DNA of 64,000 nt from Corynebacterium sp. p3-SID1145 (GCA_025144245.1 JALXXC010000005.1:1-64000), one strand, 5' to 3'. Counted from the stretch's first letter, positions 9,164-19,280 are shown. Made by a program: numbers and translations. Notes: generated by a model not told the origin, from the letters alone.

Positions 9164-10687
9164 CTAGCTGTTCAAGCTGACAATGTCGGCGGGCAGGACG
9201 AAGCCGTGGCGGATGAGGTCCACGACGACAGCGGCGGCATCGTGGCACAGGGCCTCCTCGGCATCATCGTCGAGTCCGTGGGAGGCGGCCCAGAGGGAGA
9301 CGATGTCGCGCAGCGGAAGTCCGTCGGGGTTCAGCCCGGCGATGATGGCGGCAACGGTGTCGTCGATCTCGTGGCTGAAGCGGGGGCCGTCGGTACGCGT
9401 GATGCGCTTGACTTCGGGGGCGAATCCCATGCCCGTCTCAGTGTTGGTGAGACTGATGTCTTCGAGTGCGACACCGGGCCGCAGGGCGAAGTGCGCGTCG
9501 AGCACACGGCTTTCCGACGTCTCCCGCAGCCACTCCATCCTCACGAAGTATTCCTCCACCTCGGGGCCGAGCGGGTCCGTGAACGGCTGGGACAGGGTTT
9601 CCGTTGTGACTTCCGTCGGGGCCTCACCGATGTCGCGGATGAAGATCCATCCGAAGCCGACTGCACGCACATCCTCCTCCCGGAAGTGGGCGAGCCACTG
9701 GCGCGTCCGGGCGATGCCCTCGGCGGAGCGGGGGTCGACGGATTCGTCCTTCAGCCATGTGGACACATAGAGGGCCGGGTCCACCACGTCGCGCTGGAGT
9801 ACCCAGGCGGAGACACCGGTGGAGGGGAACCAGCTGACCACGCGTTGTTCCCAGGACTGTTCGCTGGTGTGCACCCAGGAGCCCAGAATGAACGCGGAGC
9901 CGGACTCGGCCAGGTAATCCGGCGTGGAGGACACGACAAGCTCGGTTGCCCCATCCAGGTCCAAACCGGAGTCCCGATAGACGTGGCTGACTTCCGGCAA
10001 GCCGACGACGAAAGGCGGGTTGGCTACGACGCGGTCGAAGCGCTCGCCTTCGACCGGAGCGAACCAAGAGCCGTGGCGCACATCCACGTTCGTGGCCCCG
10101 GCACCGGCGAAAGTCGCCTCGGCGAGCAGCAGCGCACGCTCGTGGACGTCTGTGGCCACCACACGCTCGGCGGCCGTCGACTGGGCGAGAGCCTGGACAC
10201 CCGAACCTGTGCCCAGGTCCAGCACTGTCTCCACCGGGGTCAGCGGCGTGGCGGACAGCAGTGACAAGCTGGCCGCTCCCACGCCGAGGACGTGGTCGGG
10301 CCCTGGCACATGGTCCGTGACCGAGGCATCCAAATCCGAGAAGATGAGACGGTCGCGGCCCGCAATGATGTGCGGGCGCACATCCAGCGCGACCTGCAGG
10401 TCGCCGGAAGGAGTGCGGGAGACCACGGAAGCGTCGATAAGCGCAAGCACGAGCCGCGCCGGGAGGAACTCGGCGAGCTCTTCCGCCGTCATCTTCTCGC
10501 GCACGAGGAAGAAACGGATGAGGCCAGACAAGCGCGAGCCGTCGCACGCTTCGAGAACCGCGCCGGGTTCCCCGCGGAAGAGCGCCTCCATTGCGTCTGG
10601 GCCGAGGTGCGCGGCGATGGAATCCGCAGTGAAACCCGCGTCAGTGAGTTCGCGGGTGAGCTCGCGCGCGATGTCGGTGGGCTGCAC
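9164..10687 (-). CDS. SAM-dependent methyltransferase (HemK/PrmC-like NPPF motif, DUF7059-type N-terminus)
   Basis: A 507-residue two-part protein. The N-terminal about 140 residues are an actinobacterial extension. The methyltransferase core follows with motif [15 protein letters not shown], motif [11 protein letters not shown] and catalytic motif [12 protein letters not shown], and a long C-terminal region completes it. NPPF is typical of N-methyltransferases acting on Gln/Asn or on exocyclic amines of bases. The target is unknown; PrmC proper is a separate, shorter family. Translation starts at GTG 10685-10687 (MQPTDIARE). It stands between dtd and a DUF3099 gene, all on the - strand. Confidence 0.8.
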   Translation of the reverse strand: MQPTDIARELTRELTDAGFTADSIAAHLGPDAMEALFRGEPGAVLEACDGSRLSGLIRFFLVREKMTAEELAEFLPARLVLALIDASVVSRTPSGDLQVALDVRPHIIAGRDRLIFSDLDASVTDHVPGPDHVLGVGAASLSLLSATPLTPVETVLDLGTGSGVQALAQSTAAERVVATDVHERALLLAEATFAGAGATNVDVRHGSWFAPVEGERFDRVVANPPFVVGLPEVSHVYRDSGLDLDGATELVVSSTPDYLAESGSAFILGSWVHTSEQSWEQRVVSWFPSTGVSAWVLQRDVVDPALYVSTWLKDESVDPRSAEGIARTRQWLAHFREEDVRAVGFGWIFIRDIGEAPTEVTTETLSQPFTDPLGPEVEEYFVRMEWLRETSESRVLDAHFALRPGVALEDISLTNTETGMGFAPEVKRITRTDGPRFSHEIDDTVAAIIAGLNPDGLPLRDIVSLWAASHGLDDDAEEALCHDAAAVVVDLIRHGFVLPADIVSLNS

Positions 10688-10702
10688 AGTGTCTCGGTCT
10701 CC

Positions 10703-11146
10703 TTAGTCCTCGTGGTCGATCGTGTCGGGCTGGTTGGCGGAGCTGTGCCCACCGGAAGAAAGTTGCTGCTGGCGGGCGGCCATGATCTGTTGCTGGCGGG
10801 CGGCGGCCGGCTTGTACACGTTGCGTGAACGCTTGTCGCGCACCTCGTTGCCGTCGTTGGCTACCACCACGGAAATCCACGGCAGCGGGATGGAAATGGC
10901 GAAGAAGATGATCGCGAGCACCCAGTTGTGCCACCACAGCGCCGCCGCAATGGAGAGGAACACGAACGGCAAGCGCATCCCCTGCATAATCAGGTAAGCC
11001 CGTTCGCGGGAACGGAGGTTCTCCATCGGGGAGCGCTTCGCCGACGTGATCAGCTCGGCCTTGCGGCGGGAAAACCGCTTGCCAGGCGCACTCACCGCGT
11101 CCCCGTCGACGACGGACGGATCGTTGCGGCCACCTGCTGTGCTCAT
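10703..11146 (-). CDS. DUF3099 family membrane protein
   Basis: A 147-residue integral membrane protein. Two adjacent hydrophobic helices (MRLPFVFLSIAAALWWHNW and VLAIIFFAISIPLPWISVVV, about residues 57-97) are bracketed by basic cytoplasmic tails; the C-terminus is Gln/Ser-rich. The family is restricted to actinobacteria and has no known function. It lies 15 bp upstream of the methyltransferase gene and is divergent from the DUF3039 gene. Confidence 0.75.
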   Translation of the reverse strand: MSTAGGRNDPSVVDGDAVSAPGKRFSRRKAELITSAKRSPMENLRSRERAYLIMQGMRLPFVFLSIAAALWWHNWVLAIIFFAISIPLPWISVVVANDGNEVRDKRSRNVYKPAAARQQQIMAARQQQLSSGGHSSANQPDTIDHED

Positions 11147-11233
11147 GGCAACCCAGGGTAGACGCGCCCGGCGGGCTTATGCGACTTCCGCCCGCGCGCC
11201 CACGGCTTTTAAACATGGTCCGGGCAATGAGGC

Positions 11234-11488
11234 ATGATGGTGTGCGTGACGCAGACAACGACGAAGACGATTGAACGGCCCGATGTCCGCGAAGACACCT
11301 CGCAGGACAACGACACCCCCGACTTCTTCCACTACGTGAAGAAGGACCAGATTGTGAACTCCGCAGTCAGTGGTGCCATGGTTGTCGCGTTGTGCGGCGA
11401 GACATTCCCAGTGCGCAAGCAAGCCAAGCCCGGCTCACCCGTGTGCCCGGACTGCGAGCGGATCTATAAGGGGCTGCGCCGCAAGTGA
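11234..11488 (+). CDS. DUF3039 family protein (small zinc-ribbon-like)
   Basis: Up to 84 residues, containing the DUF3039 core DTPDFFHYVKKDQIVNSAV. Its paired cysteines (ALCGE and PVCPDCERIY) suggest a metal-binding ribbon. Function is unknown. The start is ambiguous: ATG 11234, ATG 11237, GTG 11240 and GTG 11246 are all in frame, and GAGG at 11229-11232 best suits GTG 11240. The stop codon overlaps the start of the next helicase gene by 4 bp (GTGA), implying translational coupling. Confidence 0.8.
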   Translation: MMVCVTQTTTKTIERPDVREDTSQDNDTPDFFHYVKKDQIVNSAVSGAMVVALCGETFPVRKQAKPGSPVCPDCERIYKGLRRK

Positions 11489-13242
11489 CATCAGCAGTCA
11501 AGGGAAACGGGCCGACCCTGCGCCAGTGGCAGCAGGAGGCCCTCGACCTTTTTCTCGCTAGGAAGCCGAAGGACTTCCTCGCCGTGGCAACCCCCGGCGC
11601 GGGCAAGACCACCTTCGCGTTGACGCTGGCGAGCACGCTGCACGCGGAAAAAACGGTGGAACGCATCATCGTCGTGGTGCCCACGGAACACCTGAAGGTG
11701 CAGTGGTCGCAGGCCGCGGCGCGTTTCGGTTTGTCGCTCGACCCGGCGTTCACGAACTCGTCGGCGGTCAACCCGGCCTACGACGGAATCGTGGTCACGT
11801 ACGCACAGGTGGGCATGCACCCGTTCAAGCACCACGCGGTGGCGTCCTCACGGCGCACGTTGGTGATCCTGGACGAGATCCACCACGCTGGTGACGCGAA
11901 GAGCTGGGGCGACGGCGTGCGCGAGGCGTACAACGATGTCGAGCACCGGCTTGCACTGACGGGTACGCCGTTCCGCTCGGACGATTCCGCGATCCCGTTC
12001 GTCACCTACGAAGAAGACGGCGAAGGACATCTCGTCTCCCAGGCGGACTACACCTACGGTTACGCGGAGGCGCTTGCCGACGGAGTGGTGCGCCCCGTCG
12101 TCTTCCTCGCCTACAGCGGCGAGGCGCAATGGAAAGACTCGGCAGGGGAGGAGTACTCTGCCCGTCTCGGCGAACCGCTCGACGCCGCGCAGACCGCGCG
12201 CGCCTGGAAGACCGCGCTGGACCCCAAGGGCGACTGGATCACGGCTGTGCTGCAGGCTGCGCAGACCCGTTTGACCAAGCTCCGCAGCCACATGCCGGAT
12301 GCTGGCGGCCTCGTCATCGCCACCGATACGACTACGGCGCGCGCCTACGCGAAGATCCTGAAAACCATTAGCAACACGCCCGTCACCGTCGTGCTTTCCG
12401 ACGAGCCGGGGTCGTCGAAACGCATCGAGGAATTCTCCGCCTCGCAGGACGAATGGCTCGTGGCTGTGCGCATGGTCTCCGAGGGCGTCGACGTTCCGCG
12501 TCTCGCGGTGGGGGTGTACGCGACGTCTGCGTCGACCCCGCTCTTCTTCGCCCAGGCGATTGGCCGCTTTGTGCGCTCCCGCATGCCGGGTGAGTCCGCC
12601 TCCATTTTCCTGCCGTCTGTTCCTGTTCTGCTGCGCCTGGCTGAAGAGATGGAGGTCTCCCGTGACCACGTGCTGGGCAAACCTCACCGCGAGTCCGGCT
12701 GGTCCGACGAACTGCTCGAGCAGGCCAACCAGAAGCGCAGCGAACCCGACGAGGCCGCGAAATACGAATCCATCGGCGCGTCCGCGGAGCTCGATTCGCT
12801 GATTTTCGACGGCTCCACCTACGGCACACCGACACTCGCCGGCACCGAGGAGGAGCAGGACTTCCTCGGCCTACCCGGCTTGCTCGACGCGGACCAGGTG
12901 AAGACCCTGCTGCGTAAACGCCAGTCTGAGCAGCTTGATGCGCGGGAAGCCGAGGAGAAGGCCCGCCGCGCCGAAGAAGCCGCCAAAGCGAAAGAACCAC
13001 CGCCGCCGACGACGACCGCCGGTGCCCCGTCGGTGCGCGGGGCCGAAAGCGGGGTGGCCTCCGAAGACATTCCGGCACTGCGCCAGGAACTCAACGCACG
13101 CGTGGCCATCATGGCGTCGCGCACGGGCCGTCCACACGGCGCCATCCACACGGAGGCGCGTAAAGCGTGCGGTGGTCCGCCCACGGCATTGTGCTCGGCG
13201 GAACAGCTCAGGGAAAGAATCCGGTACCTGACGCAATGGTAA
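11485..13242 (+). CDS. DEAD/DEAH-box (SF2) helicase
   Basis: A 585-residue superfamily 2 ATPase resembling the helicase subunit of type III restriction and RadD-like proteins. The Q-like entry LRQWQQEALDLF is followed by Walker A ATPGAGKTT, Walker B/DEIH as VILDEIHHAG and motif III LTGTPFRS. Motifs V-VI are VRMVSEGVDVPRL and FFAQAIGRFVRSR. The C-terminal about 150 residues are Ala/Glu-rich and probably a coiled coil. No methyltransferase or restriction partner is adjacent, so a repair or RNA role is likelier. It starts at GTG 11485, overlapping the preceding stop. Confidence 0.88.
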   Translation: MTSAVKGNGPTLRQWQQEALDLFLARKPKDFLAVATPGAGKTTFALTLASTLHAEKTVERIIVVVPTEHLKVQWSQAAARFGLSLDPAFTNSSAVNPAYDGIVVTYAQVGMHPFKHHAVASSRRTLVILDEIHHAGDAKSWGDGVREAYNDVEHRLALTGTPFRSDDSAIPFVTYEEDGEGHLVSQADYTYGYAEALADGVVRPVVFLAYSGEAQWKDSAGEEYSARLGEPLDAAQTARAWKTALDPKGDWITAVLQAAQTRLTKLRSHMPDAGGLVIATDTTTARAYAKILKTISNTPVTVVLSDEPGSSKRIEEFSASQDEWLVAVRMVSEGVDVPRLAVGVYATSASTPLFFAQAIGRFVRSRMPGESASIFLPSVPVLLRLAEEMEVSRDHVLGKPHRESGWSDELLEQANQKRSEPDEAAKYESIGASAELDSLIFDGSTYGTPTLAGTEEEQDFLGLPGLLDADQVKTLLRKRQSEQLDAREAEEKARRAEEAAKAKEPPPPTTTAGAPSVRGAESGVASEDIPALRQELNARVAIMASRTGRPHGAIHTEARKACGGPPTALCSAEQLRERIRYLTQW

Positions 13243-13255
13243 AGTCGGGCCCACT

Positions 13256-13834
13256 ATGGTGCACCCGAATCCTTACGGCGCTGGTTACCCGCGCAGCCCG
13301 CGGGACCCCATGAACGAACCTGACGGCGGCTACTCCCATGAGCGCGCCGGGCAGTTCGACGGTTACGGGCAGCCCTTCGGCCAGGGGCCTGTTGATGCGT
13401 ACGGCCGCTACAATCCCCACGGCCCGAACTCGTATCTTCCTTACAGCAACGCCACGGCACCTACTGGGCAGAACCGGACGAATGTGTGCGCGATCATCTC
13501 GCTCGTCTTGGGGTTCTTCACCATCATGAGCTCGTGGTGGTTCATCGTGCTCGGCGCCATCGCCGCGATCGCCGGCATCATTCTCGGCATCGTCGGCATC
13601 AGCCAGTGTCGTCGCGGCCTGCGCAACGGTGGCATGGTATCGAGCGTCGTCGGCCTGCTGCTCAACGGCTGCGCCTTGGTCGTCTCCATCATCGTCGGCT
13701 GCATTCTTGTCCTCATGCTCACGGACCCGGGCTACGCCGACTACACCGACTCCGACACCGACTATGCCGTTCCCGACAGCGGCAACGGCAGCATCTTCGA
13801 CCGTCCCAACGACCGGTTCACCGAACACACGTAG
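13256..13834 (+). CDS. DUF4190 domain membrane protein
   Basis: A 192-residue protein. A cytoplasmic Pro/Gly/Tyr-rich N-terminus (about 1-75) precedes the DUF4190 domain, which has two membrane helices (AIISLVLGFFTIMSSWWFIV and the VVGLLLNGCALVVSIIVGCI segment) joined by the conserved ILGIVGISQCRRGLRNGG loop. The acidic tail is short. No function is known for the family. It starts 14 bp after the helicase stop at ATG 13256. Confidence 0.7.
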   Translation: MVHPNPYGAGYPRSPRDPMNEPDGGYSHERAGQFDGYGQPFGQGPVDAYGRYNPHGPNSYLPYSNATAPTGQNRTNVCAIISLVLGFFTIMSSWWFIVLGAIAAIAGIILGIVGISQCRRGLRNGGMVSSVVGLLLNGCALVVSIIVGCILVLMLTDPGYADYTDSDTDYAVPDSGNGSIFDRPNDRFTEHT

Positions 13835-13968
13835 CGCGGTGCTCGTCCCAACCCCGTTTCATGATCTGCCGTAGGCGAGAAATTCCCCCTGTATGCCGGT
13901 AAGGTCCCTTGGGCCACACGTAGATTCACGCGCCTGGAAGGGCCCGGGCCGGCAAGGGGAGAGGACCA

Positions 13969-14726
13969 GTGAGAGACGCGGGGAGTGCACCGTACGGGTA
14001 CAGACCTCAGGAGTATCCGCAGCCGAGGAAAAGCACCCGTTTCTCATTGTCCTAGGCATCGTCGGGATCTTGGCTATCATCGGTGCGCTCGCTGCTGTAA
14101 TGGTGGGGGCAAGTATCCGGGCGATGAACTCCGCGAAGCTCGAGCAGTACTTCGTCGACGGAAAGCTAGCGACCTGCGAACCCCTCTATCCAATGGCACA
14201 GGAACTGGCGCAACTCGCTGCTGACGCAACAGGGAAGAAGTCCCCCAGCGAGGACCAGGTTCATACAAGCGAACCAGTCAGCGTGGCAAGTGACGAGTAT
14301 TCGGAACTCCTGTCTTCGGCAGATCACATCGGAACCAAGAAGAACGTGCGGTCAGTGGACGTGAAGGAAGCGACGCTGCAACCCAAGGAAGTGAAAATTT
14401 CCCCCTTCGGAACGCTGCAAACCGACGAAGAAAGTGAGGTGTGTGGCGACCTCGTACTCAACATTGCCGCTTTGGAAGACAATATTGACGAGAAGTTCAG
14501 GTTGCCTGATCTAGGAGTCATGACCCCAGCGGGGACATTGAGGTGGCTCGAAACCACGGGGGAAGAGGGGACGTACGACGAATCACAAGACGTCTCCACC
14601 AAATACTGTGGCTCCTATGCCGGTGAATTCCGCGAAACCACGTTGCTCCTAGTTGGAGGTGTGGCGTCCCCGGAGGAGGAACCGGCTGTGTGGAAATTCG
14701 AACTCGGCGGGGAAACAGGCATCTAG
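13969..14726 (+). pseudogene. Single-pass membrane/secreted protein, probably frameshifted at an A4 tract
   Basis: The long frame encodes one membrane helix (HPFLIVLGIVGILAIIGALA) and an acidic extracytoplasmic domain of about 200 residues with no recognised family. Its own upstream extension to 13893 is Arg/Gly-rich and has no good ribosome-binding site. In the next frame, GTG 13969 follows GGGGAGAGGACCA and encodes MRDAGSAPYGYRPQEYPQPR, a typical Pro/Tyr-rich leader, then stops at 14053-14055. The frames join at AGGAAAAGC (14026-14034): one extra A would give a single protein ending at 14726. It may be a real mutation or a sequencing error. If intact, it would resemble the adjacent DUF4190 protein in layout. 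Confidence 0.55.
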
Positions 14727-14740
14727 CTTCCGGGGAGTAG

Positions 14741-14795
14741 AAAAGCCCGCAGGATGGCCGGTCTCAACAGTGGCCGGTGAGCCTGCGGGTTTTTG
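14741..14795. terminator. Bidirectional intrinsic terminator between the convergent secreted-protein gene and sigA
   Basis: Arms CCCGCAGG (14746-14753) and CCTGCGGG (14782-14789) are flanked by AAAA on the left and TTTTT on the right, so the hairpin can terminate transcription from either side. It sits 15 bp after the 14726 stop and 14 bp after the sigA stop on the opposite strand. Confidence 0.75.
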
Positions 14796-14808
14796 GTCGG
14801 GGGCGCGT

Positions 14809-16428
14809 TTAGTCGAGGTAGTCGCGCAGCACTTGGGAGCGGGACGGGTGGCGCAGTTTCGACATCGTCTTCGATTCGATCTGGCGGATGCGTTCACGGG
14901 TCACGCCGTAGACCTGGCCGATCTCGTCGAGGGTGCGGGGCATGCCGTCGGTAAGCCCGAAGCGCAGTCGCACAACGCCGGCCTCGCGCTCGGACAGGGT
15001 GTGGAGCACATCCTGGAGTTGGTCCTGCAGCAAGGTGAAGGACACGGCATCCACTGCGACGACCGCCTCGGAGTCTTCGATGAAGTCGCCGAGCTGGCTG
15101 TCTCCCTCGTCGCCGATGGTCTGGTCCAGGGAGATCGGTTCACGCGCGTACTGCTGGATCTCGAGGACCTTCTCTTCGGTGATGTCCATTTCCTTGGCGA
15201 GTTCCTGCGGTGTTGGTTCGCGGCCGAGATCTTGCAGCAGCTCGCGCTGGATGCGGCCGAGTTTGTTGATGACCTCGACCATGTGCACCGGGATACGGAT
15301 CGTGCGGGCCTGGTCCGCCATCGCGCGGGTGATGGCCTGACGGATCCACCATGTCGCGTAGGTGGAGAACTTGTAGCCCTTCGAGTAGTCGAATTTCTCC
15401 ACGGCGCGGATGAGTCCCAGGTTGCCTTCCTGAATCAGGTCGAGGAAGGCCATGCCGCGGCCGGTGTAACGCTTGGCCAGGGAGACCACAAGGCGGAGGT
15501 TCGCCTCCAGCAGGTGGTTCTTGGCCTTTCGTCCGTCGCGGGCGACAGCCCGCAGGTCACGCTTCATAGAGGGGCTGAGCTTGGCGTCTTTGTCGCCCTC
15601 GTCGGCGGCGCGCTTCATCTCGTCGAGACGGTACTGGGCGTACAGGCCCGCCTCGATGCGCTTCGCGAGGGAGACCTCCTGCTCGGCGTCGAGCAGGGCG
15701 ACCTTGCCGATCTGCTTCAGGTAAGCGCGGACAGAGTCAGCGGAAGCGGTTAGCTGCGCGTCCTTGCGCGCCTGGCGCAGGGCAGCGGACTCCTCGATAT
15801 CCCACACGGACGGAGCGCTGGACTCGTCGTCCTCATCGTCGTCGGAGCTTGCCGGCGCCTTCTCGGAGCCGTCCTCCTCACCGAGCTCGGGCACGACATC
15901 GTCAGCGTCGTCCTCTTCGTCCTCGTCCTCGATGGCCGCATCGACGACCTCTTCATCGTCCAGGTCTTCCTCGAACTCATCGTCCTCGAGATCATCGTCG
16001 AGGTCGTCATCCATGTCGTCCTCGAGATCATCGCTGTCCATGTCCGGGTCCAACATGTCGTCGTCGAGGTCTTCGTCGTCCTGGGCATCCTCGTCGAGCT
16101 CATCCGCCTCGGGTGCGCCTTCCTTCGATGCGGCGGTCTTCCGCACAGTCTTCTTGGCGGCTGACTTCCGCACCGTCTTCGCGGCCGACTTCTTAGCCGT
16201 CTTTTTGGCGGTTTTCTTGGCTGTCTTCTTCGTCGCCTTTGTAGCCGCCGACTTCCGGGCGGTCTTTTTAGCCGTCTTCTTGGCTGCCTTCTTCACGGCC
16301 TTCTTCGTGGTCTTCTTGGCCGTCTTCTTAGCGGCAGTCTTGCGGGCAGGCGAAGTGACGCCGGCGTCCCCGGAGGCGTTAGTGCTGTTCTCAGGGCTCT
16401 TATTGTCAGATGGAGTGCTCGCTGCCAC
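14809..16428 (-). CDS. sigA: Principal sigma factor SigA (RpoD)
   Basis: A 539-residue group 1 sigma factor. The N-terminal about 120 residues are Lys/Ala-rich with repeated [12 protein letters not shown] units. A strongly acidic Asp/Glu stretch follows (about 120-225), and region 1.2 begins at [20 protein letters not shown]. Region 2 has the -10 recognition segment ([40 protein letters not shown]); region 4 ends with [20 protein letters not shown]. The start is GTG 16426-16428, because AAAGG lies 6 bp upstream and the 17 residues before it lie in an Arg-rich run. ppgK is the upstream neighbour, as in C. glutamicum. Confidence 0.95.
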   Translation of the reverse strand: MAASTPSDNKSPENSTNASGDAGVTSPARKTAAKKTAKKTTKKAVKKAAKKTAKKTARKSAATKATKKTAKKTAKKTAKKSAAKTVRKSAAKKTVRKTAASKEGAPEADELDEDAQDDEDLDDDMLDPDMDSDDLEDDMDDDLDDDLEDDEFEEDLDDEEVVDAAIEDEDEEDDADDVVPELGEEDGSEKAPASSDDDEDDESSAPSVWDIEESAALRQARKDAQLTASADSVRAYLKQIGKVALLDAEQEVSLAKRIEAGLYAQYRLDEMKRAADEGDKDAKLSPSMKRDLRAVARDGRKAKNHLLEANLRLVVSLAKRYTGRGMAFLDLIQEGNLGLIRAVEKFDYSKGYKFSTYATWWIRQAITRAMADQARTIRIPVHMVEVINKLGRIQRELLQDLGREPTPQELAKEMDITEEKVLEIQQYAREPISLDQTIGDEGDSQLGDFIEDSEAVVAVDAVSFTLLQDQLQDVLHTLSEREAGVVRLRFGLTDGMPRTLDEIGQVYGVTRERIRQIESKTMSKLRHPSRSQVLRDYLD

Positions 16429-16681
16429 GTACGACCTTTCGTGAGCTCGTCGCTTCTCTTGTTTGGTGTGCCACCACAATACGGGACTGTGATGTCAACG
16501 CCGAGAGGCGGAGTCTATTCCTACGTCCATGAGTTAGGGCACGGCACTGGCTCCGGAAGGAGTGACTCCTATCAGGGTCAGTACCGCTGGGTATTGAACA
16601 ACCCTACAGCATACGCATGCGCAGCTGGTGCACGCCACCTTGCTGGATAGTTTATTTTCAGTGATTCCTGCGTCCGGCGCC

Positions 16682-17491
16682 CTACGGTGAGACGTGCTTC
16701 CACACGGCCATTGCGGCGCCAACGATGCCGGCCCGGTTGCGCAACGTGGCGGGCACGACAGGCGCGTCGATGGTGAGAAGCGGCACCCACTTATCGGCCT
16801 TGCGGGAGATTCCGCCGCCGACGACGAAAGCGCTGGGATTGAAGAGGCGCTCGTATTCCGCGAGGACGGTGCTGACACGTTTCGCCCACTTTTTGTAGCT
16901 CAGCTCCTCGCGGTCACGGACAGCGGAGGACGCCTGGTGCTCCGCCTCCTTGTCGCCGACCATCATGTGGCCCAGCTCAGTGTTGGGGAAGAGCTCGCCG
17001 TCAACGAGGAAAGCCGAGCCGATTCCGGTGCCGAAAGTGAGGAAAATGATTGCCCCGGTTCGGGCGGTCTCGTCGCCGAAGGCCACCTCGGCCAAACCGG
17101 CCGCGTCGGCGTCGTTAAGCACTGCGATGTCGCGCCCGCCGAGATAACGGATGAAAAGTTCGTGGACATCTGTGCCGATCCAGGAGTCGTCGATGTTGGC
17201 GGCCGTGTGCGCGACGTGGTCGGTGACCACGCTCGGCAGGCAGATGCCCACCGGGCCGTCCCATCCGAGTTGACGGACGATTTCTGCGGTGGTTTCCGCG
17301 ACCGCATCCGGTGTCGCGGGCTGCGGGGTCTGGATTTTGATGCGGTCGCTGAGGAATTCGCCGGTGTTCATGTCCACAATCGCGCCCTTGACGCTCGAAC
17401 CGCCGATGTCGATGCCGCAGCAGAGCGCGCTAGTGGTTTCCTCCCCAGTGCGAGGGTGGTTTTCGCTGGTGCCGTTGACCCGGTTATCCAT
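16682..17491 (-). CDS. ppgK: Polyphosphate glucokinase
   Basis: A 269-residue ROK-fold kinase that phosphorylates glucose from polyphosphate or ATP. The phosphate-binding loop GIDIGGSSVKGAIVD is near the N-terminus. The glucose-binding and catalytic Asp segment is VLNDADAAGLAE, and the second nucleotide loop is LTFGTGIGSAFLVDGEL. The C-terminal adenosine motif appears as VVGGGISRKADKW. ATG 17489-17491 (MDNRVNG) is chosen because the upstream open frame is Pro/His-rich and lacks a ribosome-binding site. It lies 253 bp upstream of sigA. Confidence 0.92.
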   Translation of the reverse strand: MDNRVNGTSENHPRTGEETTSALCCGIDIGGSSVKGAIVDMNTGEFLSDRIKIQTPQPATPDAVAETTAEIVRQLGWDGPVGICLPSVVTDHVAHTAANIDDSWIGTDVHELFIRYLGGRDIAVLNDADAAGLAEVAFGDETARTGAIIFLTFGTGIGSAFLVDGELFPNTELGHMMVGDKEAEHQASSAVRDREELSYKKWAKRVSTVLAEYERLFNPSAFVVGGGISRKADKWVPLLTIDAPVVPATLRNRAGIVGAAMAVWKHVSP

Positions 17492-17716
17492 GGTGAACGA
17501 TTCTAACCGTCCCCCGGTGTGGGCGTGGGGTACCGGCGGAGGGGTGCCCGCGTGTGGCACGCCACAAAAGGAATGTGCGGGGGAAACATGACATATGGGG
17601 AACCTTGATTTAGGATCGCCTCGAAAGTAGAGCAGTGAAGGCCGTCACCGGGTGCTGCCGCACCCCGCGCAAGCGCGGTTATTGCTGCGACGATGGAAGG
17701 CAAAGGAGACCCAACA

Positions 17717-18010
17717 GTGGCCACCGACTATGACGCGCCCCGCCGCCGCCTCGACGACGAGATCGAGACCGACTCGCTTGAAGGTCTCAAGGCAGAAGAG
17801 GTCGCCGGCAGCAGCATGGACGACGACGGTGAAGTTGTCGACGCGTTCGACCCGCCCCAGGCGGATCTGACCGGGGAGGAGCTCAACGTCTCCGTCGTGC
17901 CCAAGCAGCAGAACGAATTCACCTGCGCTTCTTGCTTCCTAGTGCAGAAGAACAACCGGCTCGGCCACACCGAGCCGGATGGTTCCAAGATCTGCCTCGA
18001 CTGCGAATAG
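17717..18010 (+). CDS. DUF4193 family zinc-ribbon protein
   Basis: A 97-residue acidic protein. An Asp/Glu-rich N-terminal half is followed by a four-cysteine metal-binding ribbon at the C-terminus (CASCFLVQ and CLDCE). The family is actinobacterial and uncharacterised; its partner or target is not evident. GTG 17717 is preceded by AAAGGAG, 7 bp away. It converges on the DUF3093 gene with 23 bp between stops. Confidence 0.85.
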   Translation: MATDYDAPRRRLDDEIETDSLEGLKAEEVAGSSMDDDGEVVDAFDPPQADLTGEELNVSVVPKQQNEFTCASCFLVQKNNRLGHTEPDGSKICLDCE

Positions 18011-18033
18011 GCCCGCCGGGCCGGGGAGGGCGG

Positions 18034-18603
18034 CTAGCCCTTCTGCAGCGGCTCCGTCGCGCGGTCTGCCTGATCGGGCACGAAAGCGCGCAGCAGAGCC
18101 TCCGGGTCCTTCGACGACACGAGCCAGTACGGCGTCGGATCCTCCGGGTCGTCGAGCACGAAGAGTACCAATTCGTCGACCCACGCATGGTGCACCAGGT
18201 ACGCCGCCGGGTCGAGCTGCCGGCCGAGCGCGTTCTGGGTCGCGGTTTTCGGCACAGCGAGCGAACGCGTGACGACACTCGCCGGCAGGTTCGCCTCCCC
18301 GATAACGAGCCAGCGCGTCCCGTCGGCGTCCCGCTCCACTTTCACTACCGTCGACGACAAGTGGACGAGGAACCACACAATGACGGCCGAGACGATCACG
18401 AAAGTGATCGCGAACCACCAGATACCCCGGTTATTGCCCATCTGGCCGCCGAGCAGAGCGGCGAAGGCGATGCCTACGACCCACCACCACACCGGCACCC
18501 ACTGGCGCTCCGAATAGAGCGTCTCCGCCGCCGCGGATGATTCGGCTGTGGGGTGGGTGCTGCTGGTCACATTCTCACTGGCGTTGTCAGTCACAGCTCC
18601 CAT
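18034..18603 (-). CDS. DUF3093 family membrane protein
   Basis: A 189-residue protein with two membrane helices (VPVWWWVVGIAFAALLGG and IWWFAITFVIVSAVIVWFLV). A C-terminal domain follows that contains the family's GEANLPASVV and HHAWVDELVLFVLDD segments. No function is known. It is divergent from dut; in mycolata, DUF3093 genes regularly sit next to dut, as here. Confidence 0.8.
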   Translation of the reverse strand: MGAVTDNASENVTSSTHPTAESSAAAETLYSERQWVPVWWWVVGIAFAALLGGQMGNNRGIWWFAITFVIVSAVIVWFLVHLSSTVVKVERDADGTRWLVIGEANLPASVVTRSLAVPKTATQNALGRQLDPAAYLVHHAWVDELVLFVLDDPEDPTPYWLVSSKDPEALLRAFVPDQADRATEPLQKG

Positions 18604-18713
18604 GTTAAGCAGCCACCGGCGGAACCCTTAATCCTGACTGCAGTCAACTCGGGGAGGCCACAGCGCGAACCGTGCTCCTACGCAGCCCGTGGGCCGTGGC
18701 GTAGTGTGGGGCC

Positions 18714-19196
18714 GTGACCAATCTGACCAATCACGCGAATGAAAGCGCAACTGCGGGCATCGGGCCGATTCCGATCAAGCGGCTCGACCCTGACCTGCCT
18801 CTCCCCGAACGCGCCCACCGCGGCGATGCGGGAGTGGACCTGCACTCCGCAGAGGACCTCGTCATCGCTCCGGGCGAGCGCGCCCTTGTGAAGACCGGCA
18901 TCGCGCTGGCTCTGCCGCTGGGAACAGTCGGCCTTATCCACCCGCGCTCGGGACTGGCCGCCAAGCACGGATTGACCATCGTGAACGCTCCCGGAACCGT
19001 GGACGCGGACTACCGCGGCGAGCTGATGGTCTGCCTGCTCAACACCGACAAGGACACACCGTTCGAGATCACGCGCGGGATGCGCATCGCCCAGCTCGTG
19101 GTTCAGCGCGTGGAGCTGCCCGATTTTGTCGAAGTGGACGAACTCGACGACACGGTCCGGGGTGCCGGCGGGTACGGTTCAACCGGCGTGAACTAG
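18714..19196 (+). CDS. dut: dUTP diphosphatase (dUTPase)
   Basis: A 160-residue trimeric enzyme that hydrolyses dUTP to dUMP, keeping uracil out of DNA and feeding thymidylate synthesis. All five motifs are visible: [12 protein letters not shown] (I), [11 protein letters not shown] (II), [11 protein letters not shown] (III), [13 protein letters not shown] (IV) and the glycine-rich C-terminal [10 protein letters not shown] (V). Translation starts at GTG 18714. It is followed after 84 bp by the DUF3710 gene. Confidence 0.96.
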   Translation: MTNLTNHANESATAGIGPIPIKRLDPDLPLPERAHRGDAGVDLHSAEDLVIAPGERALVKTGIALALPLGTVGLIHPRSGLAAKHGLTIVNAPGTVDADYRGELMVCLLNTDKDTPFEITRGMRIAQLVVQRVELPDFVEVDELDDTVRGAGGYGSTGVN

Positions 19197-19280
19197 CGCT
19201 GGATGACAACGAATATTTAGAACGAACAGTTCGAACGCACAGCACGACAGCACCTAAAGAGACGAGGGGAGCACACCACC

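Noticed and set aside
15764..16444. Ser-rich open frame opposite the SigA N-terminus
   Set aside because: Runs of serine are the complement of the Asp/Glu and Lys codons of SigA.
16600..16630. SigA-type promoter for sigA with -10 TAGGGT at 16601-16606 (- strand)
   Set aside because: The -10 fits, but no acceptable -35 or extended -10 could be identified, so it was left out.
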